From: Nitriliruptoraceae bacterium
Lineage (GTDB): Bacteria > Actinomycetota > Nitriliruptoria > Nitriliruptorales > Nitriliruptoraceae
NCBI GenBank assembly: GCA_007121975.1
Contig: SKJO01000417.1
Coordinates: 1 to 7,576, forward strand
Length of the DNA: 7,576 bases
Direction: 5' to 3'
Part shown: piece after piece, positions 1 through 4,288 of the stretch
Position numbering within the stretch: position 1 is the first letter of the stretch
Layout of the letters: the number at the start of each line of letters is the position of its first letter
Translations under genes and position numbers: made by a program
The notes under the pieces: generated by a model
What the model saw: the letters and a program-made list of their open reading frames with translations, nothing else
Told to the model about the DNA's origin: nothing
Databases searched by the model: none

Positions 1-428
1 CACTGCTCGACGAAGCCGCCGGCACCGGAGTCGTAGATCGCCGCCGGTTCGTCCCCCAAGCCCTCGTGGTAGCCGCACAGGCAGTAGCGCTGCTCGTCGT
101 CGGCGCGGTGGTAGTCCAGGCGCACCCCGGAGCTGCGCGCGGCGATCGCCATCGGAAGCGCCTGCTGGTCCTCGCCCAGCAGCTGTACCCCCGCACTCGT
201 GTTCACCAGAGCAGCCGGGAGCTGGTGGTCGGTCGCGACGGTCTCCACCACCATGGCGGTGCTGCGCACGTCGCTGGCGGCCGCGGAACGCCAGGACGAC
301 TGGCGCTGGCCGAGGAAGAACGGCACGGCGATCGAGGCGATGATGCCCACGATGGTGGCGACCGTGATCAGTTCGGTCAGCGTGTAGCCCGACTCGTTGC
401 GGGCAGCGCGGCGTAGGCGGCCGTCCAT
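1..428 (-). CDS. Type IV prepilin-like protein (C-terminus beyond window)
   Basis: The 142 visible codons begin at an ATG (428-426) preceded by GGGGGA about 6 nt upstream. Residues 1-13 form a short basic leader, followed by the prepilin peptidase site SG/YTLTELITVATIVGIIA. Cleavage after Gly14 would leave Tyr as residue 1 and Glu19 as the conserved Glu5 of mature type IV pilins. A hydrophobic helix covers about residues 20-38 and leads into FFLGQRQ, as in the N-terminal alpha helix of pilins and pseudopilins. The rest (about 43-142) looks like a small globular domain with a close cysteine pair (C116, C118, in YCLCGY) and a YDSGAGG motif near the end, similar to short actinobacterial prepilins. 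By family, it should be exported, processed by a PilD-type peptidase, and assembled into a pilus or pseudopilus. No other pilus gene is visible. The prepilin class is clear from the motif; whether it is a major pilin, minor pilin or pseudopilin is not. The stop lies off the left edge. Confidence 0.9.
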   Translation of the reverse strand, partial: MDGRLRRAARNESGYTLTELITVATIVGIIASIAVPFFLGQRQSSWRSAAASDVRSTAMVVETVATDHQLPAALVNTSAGVQLLGEDQQALPMAIAARSSGVRLDYHRADDEQRYCLCGYHEGLGDEPAAIYDSGAGGFVEQ

Positions 429-530
429 GGATGTCCCCCGGAATGATCTGGTGCGCCGATCGGCGCGGTGTCACCTCCTGCATCGGTCCCCATGGGCGGG
501 TGCTTGAGCGCTTTGCGCGCGGTGTACGTC
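429..530 (-). promoter_or_regulatory. Possible structured 5' leader of the prepilin gene
   Basis: This non-coding stretch directly upstream of the prepilin contains several signals in transcription order. First comes a GCGC-(GCAAA)-GCGC hairpin (520-508). Next is GCTCAAG (509-503), then a short G/C stem region (500-488), then CCGAT (486-482). A perfect nine-base Shine-Dalgarno AGGAGGTGA (479-471) has no start codon at a usable distance. It is followed by the palindrome at 453-466 and finally the ordinary GGGGGA (440-435) next to the ATG. Hairpins plus a surplus SD upstream of a pilin gene resemble a regulated leader. It lacks the GGCAAACC-type core of the cyclic-di-GMP-I riboswitch, so I do not assign it to that class. 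Function is inference from layout only. Confidence 0.35.
453..466. repeat. 14-bp perfect palindrome between orphan SD and pilin start
   Basis: GCGCCGATCGGCGC is its own reverse complement. As RNA it can form a five-pair stem with a GAUC loop, located between the orphan AGGAGGTGA (471-479) and the prepilin RBS. It could be part of the leader fold, an operator for a dimeric regulator, or chance in GC-rich DNA. I cannot choose between these from one sequence. Confidence 0.5.
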
Positions 531-570
531 GTCGGTCGGTCCGCCCGTCGGTCGGTCCGCCCGTCGGTCA
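531..570. repeat. 16-bp direct tandem repeat, about 2.4 copies
   Basis: The unit GTCGGTCGGTCCGCCC occurs exactly at 531-546 and 547-562, and a partial third copy starts at 563. The units also contain a shorter GTCG/GTCC periodicity. The repeat sits just after the stop of the 575-985 gene and before the prepilin leader, in non-coding DNA, so it may vary in copy number. Each copy is C/G-rich but not self-complementary enough to be an obvious terminator. Confidence 0.85.
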
Positions 571-574
571 AGGG

Positions 575-985
575 TCAGTCTTCAGCGATGTCCAGTTCGG
601 CGCCACGAGGCCCGGCCTCGGCGTCCCAGCCCAGACCCCCGGCACCGACGTCGGTGACCTCGATCGTGTACCGGCCGGGCGGTCCCGACATCCGGAACCG
701 GATGCGTCCGAGCAGGTCGGTCGTGCCCTGCACGGTGCGCTCACGCTCGGGGCCGGCGAGCCGGGCCTCGACCGCCACCTCGGGGCAGCGTCGGTCCTCG
801 GCGTCGCGCACCTCGAGGCGGAAGGCCGCGCGGTAGCCGCCACCGTCCAGTTGCTCGGGTTCGAGCACGTCGAGCCGGGTCACCCGCAGCGGCTCGGTGA
901 ACAGCCCTGTTCGCGGCAGGGCGTCGGCCTGCCGTTCGAGGGTGATGGCGGGGGGGCGACGCCGTCGCAGGCGGGGCAGCCGCAC
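575..985 (-). CDS. Small unrecognised protein with Ig-like / regulatory-domain appearance
   Basis: This gene encodes 136 residues. I chose the GTG at 985-983 because GGAGG lies exactly 7 nt upstream and no ATG, GTG or TTG occurs in frame between it and the end of tag; the reading frame itself runs on further upstream without a stop. The N-terminus is basic (RLPRLRRRRPP). About residues 50-120 alternate as short beta strands: YRAAFRLEV, VAVEARLAG, then a TTDLLGRIRFRM turn-strand and PPGRYTIEVTDVGAGG. This GTTD..G.i.F.......Y.i.VtDV pattern is seen in bacterial Ig-like and carboxypeptidase-regulatory-like domains that present beta-sandwich folds. No signal peptide or membrane helix is visible, and there is one Cys (C67). 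It lies 79 bp downstream of tag and 146 bp upstream of the prepilin on the same strand, so co-transcription with either is possible. I do not recognise a named family; the fold is inferred from pattern only. Confidence 0.7.
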   Translation of the reverse strand: MRLPRLRRRRPPAITLERQADALPRTGLFTEPLRVTRLDVLEPEQLDGGGYRAAFRLEVRDAEDRRCPEVAVEARLAGPERERTVQGTTDLLGRIRFRMSGPPGRYTIEVTDVGAGGLGWDAEAGPRGAELDIAED

Positions 986-992
986 CAGCAGA

Positions 993-997
993 CCTCC
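993..997 (-). promoter_or_regulatory. RBS deciding the GTG start of the 575-985 gene
   Basis: GGAGG on the minus strand with a 7-nt spacer to the GTG at 985. It is the only good SD in this stretch and fixes the start of a gene whose frame otherwise has no upstream stop for over 3 kb. Confidence 0.7.
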
Positions 998-1036
998 GGT
1001 CGGGGGAGGGGGAGGGCGGACACCGTACTGGTCGCC

Positions 1037-1072
1037 GGCCTCAGCCCCGGCCTCAGCCCCGGCCTCAGCCCC
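1037..1072. repeat. 12-bp tandem repeat, three exact copies, across the tag stop codon
   Basis: GGCCTCAGCCCC is repeated at 1037-1048, 1049-1060 and 1061-1072. On the minus strand each unit supplies a TGA in the tag frame. The tag stop (1067-1065) is the first of these, followed by two more in-frame TGAs. The unit is a multiple of three, so gain or loss of copies would leave the tag product unchanged. Confidence 0.9.
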
Positions 1073-1640
1073 GGCGCCAGGCGCAGCCCACCAGGTGGTC
1101 GTCGACCAGTCCCATCGCCTGCTGGAAGGCGTACGCCGTGGTCGGTCCGACGAAGCGCCAGTCCCGCGCTCGCAGCGCGTCGGCCATGGCCCGCGACGCC
1201 GGCGAGCAGGTGCGCACCTCGGCCCGCGACCGTGGAGCCGGGGCGTCGGGCTCGGCGAAGCGCCACACGAAGCCCGCCAGGCTGCCCTGCTCCTCGACGA
1301 GTTCGAGGTAGCGCCGCGCGTTGCCGATCGTCGCCTCGATCTTGCCGCGGTGGCGCACGATGCGCGCATCGGTGAGCAGCGCGGCCACCTCGGCGTCCCC
1401 GAAGCCGGCGAGGCGCGCGGGGTCGAAGCCCGCGAACGCGGCCCGGAAGGCGGGGCGCTTGTCGAGGATCGTGCGCCACGACAGGCCGGCCTGGAAGCCC
1501 TCGAGGCACAGCTTCTCGAACAGTGCCACCTCGTCGTGGACGGGGCGGCCCCACTCCTGATCGTGGTAGTCGCGCAGCGCCGCGCTGTCCTCGGCCCACC
1601 AGCACCGTGCCCGCCCGTCCGGCCCGATCGGCAGGTCCAT
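1065..1640 (-). CDS. tag: DNA-3-methyladenine glycosylase I
   Basis: This 191-residue protein hydrolyses the N-glycosidic bond of 3-methyladenine in alkylated DNA and starts base excision repair in the cytoplasm. The protein aligns along its length with E. coli Tag: RCWWAEDSAALRDYHDQEWG at the N-terminus, LFEKLCLEGFQAGLSW, the RHRGKI...ARRYLEL segment, FVWRF, the SPASRAMADALRARDWRFVGPT segment, and a terminal GLVDDHLVGC. The zinc ligands of the family correspond to C13, H26, H182 and C186, and the substrate-binding Glu to E47 in CLEG, so it appears intact. The ATG at 1640 has GGGAG 8 nt upstream. An in-frame TTG five codons earlier (1655) is less likely because it would sit within that RBS region. 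The gene diverges from rpsA across 188 bp, and its stop lies in the 12-bp tandem repeat. Length matches the family. Confidence 0.96.
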   Translation of the reverse strand: MDLPIGPDGRARCWWAEDSAALRDYHDQEWGRPVHDEVALFEKLCLEGFQAGLSWRTILDKRPAFRAAFAGFDPARLAGFGDAEVAALLTDARIVRHRGKIEATIGNARRYLELVEEQGSLAGFVWRFAEPDAPAPRSRAEVRTCSPASRAMADALRARDWRFVGPTTAYAFQQAMGLVDDHLVGCAWRRG

Positions 1641-1667
1641 GCAGGCTGCTCCCAAACGGAGTGCACG

Positions 1668-1696
1668 TTGACAGGCGCTGCTGCTGCTGCCACCCT
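1668..1696 (+). promoter_or_regulatory. Sigma-70-type promoter for rpsA
   Basis: A perfect -35 TTGACA (1668-1673) is followed after exactly 17 bp by CACCCT (1691-1696), which keeps the key A at position 2 and T at position 6 of the -10. It points at rpsA and would give a 5' leader of about 125 nt to the 1829 start. Confidence 0.6.
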
Positions 1697-1697
1697 A
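1692..1697 (-). promoter_or_regulatory. Candidate -10 box for tag
   Basis: TAGGGT on the minus strand matches the actinobacterial TAnnnT -10 pattern and lies 52 bp upstream of the tag ATG. No convincing -35 is visible at 16-19 bp. It overlaps the -10 of the plus-strand rpsA promoter. Confidence 0.35.
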
Positions 1698-1828
1698 CCG
1701 GCCTCGCCCGGCCCAGCGCGAGGCGTGCTTCGCCTGCTCGCGTCCAGCCGGGTGACCCCAGCAGTACCGGGGCGCTCCGGCGTCCCGACCTGTCCCCCGA
1801 CCGCCTGACCGAAGAGATCCGACCCTTG

Positions 1829-3463
1829 ATGCCCGAGACCCCGACCCCCGACCAGAGCCCGTCCCCGCAGGACCCCGGGACCCCACCGACCGCCGATCCG
1901 GCGCCCGATCCGGCCGTCGATGCCGGCTCGACCGAGTTGCCCGTCCCCGGAGGGGCCGACCCGATCGTGGTGATGCAGGAGCCCGGCGGCCAGATGACCT
2001 CCACCGGCGACCTCATCGTCGAGAACGACCTGTCCGACGACGAGTTCGAGGCGGCGCTCGAGGGCACCGTCACCGCGATGGAAGAGGGCAAGATCATCGA
2101 GGGGGTCGTCGTCAAGGTCGACCCCGACGAGGTGCTGCTCGACATCGGCTGGAAGTCCGAGGGCGTCATCCCCTCCCGCGAACTGTCGATCAAGCTCGAC
2201 GTCGACCCCAACACCATCGTGCAGGTCGGTGACGTGGTCGAAGCGCTCGTGATGAAGAAGGAGGACGAGGAGGGCCGCCTGGTCCTGTCCAAGAAGCGCG
2301 CGCAGTACGAGCGGGCCTGGGGCACCATCGAGAAGATCTACACCGACGACAAGACCGTGCAGGGCACGGTCATCGAGGTGGTCAAGGGCGGGCTGATCCT
2401 CGACATCGGGCTGCGTGGGTTCCTGCCGGCCTCGCTGGTCGAGATGCGCCGGGTACGCGATCTGCAGCCGTATGTCGGTGAGACGATCGAGTGCAAGATC
2501 ATCGAGCTCGACAAGAACCGCAACAACGTGGTGCTCTCCCGGCGCAAGTTCCTGGAGGAGACCCAGTCCGAGTTCCGCAACGAGTTCCTCACCTCGCTGC
2601 AGAAGGGCGAGGTCCGCGCCGGGGTGGTGTCCTCGATCGTGAACTTCGGCGCGTTCGTGGACCTCGGTGGGGTCGACGGGCTGGTGCACGTCTCCGAGCT
2701 GTCGTGGAAGCACATCGACCACCCCTCGGAGGTCGTCGAGGTCGGCGACGAGGTCGAGGTCGAGGTGCTCGACGTCGACATGGACCGCGAGCGGGTGTCG
2801 CTGTCGCTCAAGGCGACCCAGGAGGACCCGTGGCAGAAGTTCGCCCGCGAGCACGCGGTCGGGCAGGTCGTCGAGGGTGAGGTCACCAAGCTGGTGCCCT
2901 TCGGTTCGTTCGTGAAGGTGGCGGACGGCATCGAGGGCCTCGTGCACATCTCCGAGCTCGCCGAGCGGCACGTGGAGGTTCCCGAGGCGGTGGTCAACGT
3001 CGGCGACAAGATCGACGTCAAGGTCATCGACATCGACACCCACCGGCGCCGCATCTCGCTGTCGCTCAAGCAGGCCCAGGCGCCGGCTCCCGCGGAGCCG
3101 ACCAGCCGCTTCGAGGAGCCGACGCCGGTCGAGGCCGCCTACTCCTCGGGCGACGACGCACCGGTGTCCGGGGCGATGGCGGCCGCGTTCGCGCAGGCCG
3201 GGCTCGCCCCGACCGGGGGCGGCATGAGCCCTGAGGAGATGGCGCTGGCCGAAGCCGAGTTGCCCGAGGAGCGCGTCGCCGCTGAGGCGCCGCCCGCCGA
3301 GGAGGCCCCTAGCGAGGAGGCCCCCGCCGAGGAGCCGCCCGCCGAGGAGGCCCCCGCTGAGGCGCCGCCCGCCGAGGAGGCCCCTGCTGAGGCGCCGCCC
3401 GCCGAGGAGGCCCCTGCCGAGGAGGCCCCCGCCGCGACGGACAGCTCCGACGAGCCGTCCTGA
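1829..3463 (+). CDS. rpsA: 30S ribosomal protein S1
   Basis: This 544-residue protein binds mRNA on the small ribosomal subunit and helps translation initiation. Four S1 (OB-fold) RNA-binding domains are visible at about residues 87-157, 174-242, 259-328 and 344-415. They include GFLPASLVEMRRVRDLQPYVG and the paired NFGAFVDLGGVDGLVHVSEL and PFGSFVKV...EGLVHISEL motifs, almost word for word as in mycobacterial and streptomycete S1. A 55-residue Pro/Asp-rich stretch precedes M56 (MTSTGDL), and the tail after residue 416 is Ala/Pro/Glu-rich with tandem repeats. The 1829 ATG follows only a weak GAAGAG. In-frame alternatives are GTGs at 1967 and 1970 behind GGAGGGG, and the ATG at 1994, whose MTST start resembles other actinobacterial S1 proteins. 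The product is certain; the start is not. A TTGACA promoter lies upstream and a strong hairpin downstream. Confidence 0.96.
   Translation: MPETPTPDQSPSPQDPGTPPTADPAPDPAVDAGSTELPVPGGADPIVVMQEPGGQMTSTGDLIVENDLSDDEFEAALEGTVTAMEEGKIIEGVVVKVDPDEVLLDIGWKSEGVIPSRELSIKLDVDPNTIVQVGDVVEALVMKKEDEEGRLVLSKKRAQYERAWGTIEKIYTDDKTVQGTVIEVVKGGLILDIGLRGFLPASLVEMRRVRDLQPYVGETIECKIIELDKNRNNVVLSRRKFLEETQSEFRNEFLTSLQKGEVRAGVVSSIVNFGAFVDLGGVDGLVHVSELSWKHIDHPSEVVEVGDEVEVEVLDVDMDRERVSLSLKATQEDPWQKFAREHAVGQVVEGEVTKLVPFGSFVKVADGIEGLVHISELAERHVEVPEAVVNVGDKIDVKVIDIDTHRRRISLSLKQAQAPAPAEPTSRFEEPTPVEAAYSSGDDAPVSGAMAAAFAQAGLAPTGGGMSPEEMALAEAELPEERVAAEAPPAEEAPSEEAPAEEPPAEEAPAEAPPAEEAPAEAPPAEEAPAEEAPAATDSSDEPS
3281..3430 (+). 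repeat. 30-bp coding tandem repeat in the S1 tail
   Basis: A 30-bp unit encoding AEAPPAEEAP is exact at 3281-3310, 3356-3385 and 3386-3415. Degenerate half-units (GAGGAGGCCCC cores, 15-bp steps) fill 3311-3355 and 3416-3430. All units keep the reading frame and give residues about 485-534 of S1, an acidic, proline-rich, probably disordered tail. Confidence 0.9.
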
Positions 3464-3478
3464 CCTTCGCGTTGCCTG

Positions 3479-3508
3479 CGGCAGCCCCGGCCCCGGCCGG
3501 GGCTGCCG
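3479..3508 (+). terminator. Strong GC hairpin after rpsA
   Basis: A perfect 13-bp stem starts 15 bp after the rpsA stop. Its 12 inner pairs are GGCAGCCCCGGC (3480-3491) with GCCGGGGCTGCC (3496-3507), plus C3479-G3508, closing a CCCG tetraloop. There is no T-tract, as is common for actinobacterial terminators. It would separate rpsA from coaE, which has its own promoter signal. Confidence 0.75.
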
Positions 3509-3553
3509 TGTGCGAGGGGACCGTTGAGCTGCCGACCTCCCCGGTGTGTGCGG

Positions 3554-3559
3554 TAGCGT
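3554..3559 (+). promoter_or_regulatory. -10 box for coaE
   Basis: TAGCGT in the context TGCGGTAGCGTGACC fits the actinobacterial TAnnnT -10 and would place the transcript start near 3566, about 25 nt before the coaE ATG. The only TTGA-like hexamer (TTGAGC, 3524-3529) is 24 bp away, too far for a normal -35. Confidence 0.45.
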
Positions 3560-3590
3560 GACCAGGGTCGGGAGTGTGGGAGGTCCGGAC

Positions 3591-4226
3591 ATGATGCTGG
3601 TGGCCCTGACCGGAGGAATCGGCAGCGGCAAGTCGACGGTGGCTGCGCGCTTCGCCGAGCACGGCGTGCCGGTGGTGGACGCCGACCGCATCGCCCGGGA
3701 GGTCGTCGAACCGGGCGAACCCGCGCTGGGCGAACTCGTCGACCGCTTCGGGGAGGGCATTCTTCGCGCCGACGGGTCGCTGGACCGGCAGGCACTCGCC
3801 GACATCGTGTTCCACGACGACGACGCCCGCCGACGGGTCGAGCGCATCACCCACCCGCGGGTCGCGGCCCGGATCGCCGAGCGGCTGACCGAGCTGGCAG
3901 CCAGCTTCAACGGCGGACCGCCGTTGCTGGCGATCATCGACCACCCCCTGCTGGTCGAGACCGGCCAGGCCGAGCGCTTCGATGCGGTCGTGGTCGTGAC
4001 CGCCCCGGCTGACCTGCGGGTCGAGCGGCTGGCCGAGGAGCGTGGCATGGATCCAGGCGACGCCTGGGCGCGCATCGATGTCCAGGCCACCGACGAGCAG
4101 CGCTGCGCGGTCGCTGACCATGTCATCGACAACGGTGACGGGCTGGCCGTGCTCTACGCACGCAGCGACGAGGTCTACCAGGAGCTGCGCGACCAGGCCC
4201 GCCAGGTGCGCAAGGCGTCGGCCTGA
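3591..4226 (+). CDS. coaE: Dephospho-CoA kinase
   Basis: This 211-residue enzyme phosphorylates the 3'-hydroxyl of dephospho-CoA with ATP, the last step of coenzyme A synthesis. The Walker A loop GGIGSGKST is at residues 8-16. It is followed by the family markers DADRIAREVV (30-39), THPRV (87-91) and the PLLVETG segment (119-125). The LID region contains RVERLAEERGM and an ARIDVQATDEQR stretch (160-171), leading to ADHVIDNGD (175-183). The length is normal for the single-domain enzyme; the extra C-terminal domain known from mycobacterial CoaE is absent. The ATG at 3591 has GGGAGG 7 nt upstream (3578-3583). A second ATG follows immediately at 3594, and the upstream ATG at 3546 lies before the likely transcript start. 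It sits 127 bp after rpsA and 62 bp before uvrB. Confidence 0.97.
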   Translation: MMLVALTGGIGSGKSTVAARFAEHGVPVVDADRIAREVVEPGEPALGELVDRFGEGILRADGSLDRQALADIVFHDDDARRRVERITHPRVAARIAERLTELAASFNGGPPLLAIIDHPLLVETGQAERFDAVVVVTAPADLRVERLAEERGMDPGDAWARIDVQATDEQRCAVADHVIDNGDGLAVLYARSDEVYQELRDQARQVRKASA

Positions 4227-4228
4227 GC

Positions 4229-4262
4229 CGCTGCCTGACGGGCGTGCCGCCCGGACGCAGCG
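4229..4262 (+). terminator. Two-tier hairpin between coaE and uvrB
   Basis: An outer stem CGCTGC (4229-4234) pairs with GCAGCG (4257-4262), and an inner stem GGGCG (4240-4244) pairs with CGCCC (4248-4252) around a 3-nt loop, with unpaired bulges between. It begins two bases after the coaE stop and has no T-tract. It may slow or end coaE transcription, and it overlaps the presumed -35 region of uvrB. Confidence 0.4.
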
Positions 4263-4282
4263 TCACCCCCCGGCGGTAGTCT
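4252..4282 (+). promoter_or_regulatory. Promoter giving a leaderless uvrB mRNA
   Basis: TAGTCT (4277-4282) is a good TAnnnT -10, only 6 bp before the uvrB ATG (4289). The transcript would therefore start at or within a base of the A of the start codon. A weak -35, CGGACG, lies at 4252-4257 with a 19-bp spacer. No SD precedes the ATG. Confidence 0.55.
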
Positions 4283-4288
4283 GCCGGC

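Noticed and set aside
66..416. Plus-strand open frames across the prepilin
   Set aside because: They are antisense to a gene with a textbook prepilin cleavage site and RBS.
429..530. Cyclic-di-GMP-I riboswitch
   Set aside because: The position before a pilin is suggestive, but I could not find the GGCAAACC-type core or the matching downstream tetraloop receptor. The CGCAAAGC stretch alone is not enough.
377..571. Small minus-strand ORF in the prepilin leader reaching into the pilin
   Set aside because: It begins inside the tandem repeat without an RBS and is out of frame with the prepilin; composition follows the repeat.
1523..1828. Upstream extension of the rpsA frame to 1523
   Set aside because: It would overlap the 5' end of tag and include the rpsA promoter, and its translation is Pro/Arg-rich noise with no S1 similarity.
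880..2328. Long minus-strand open frame across tag and the start of rpsA
   Set aside because: It is out of frame with tag, reads as Arg/Pro/Gly-rich noise, and runs antisense to the clearly coding S1 domains.
575..4132. A 1185-codon open frame on the minus strand spanning rpsA and coaE
   Set aside because: Only its last 137 codons, from the GTG at 985, are a credible gene. The rest is antisense to rpsA and coaE, overlaps tag in another frame, and reads as low-complexity Arg/Gly/Leu typical of the reverse of GC-rich genes.
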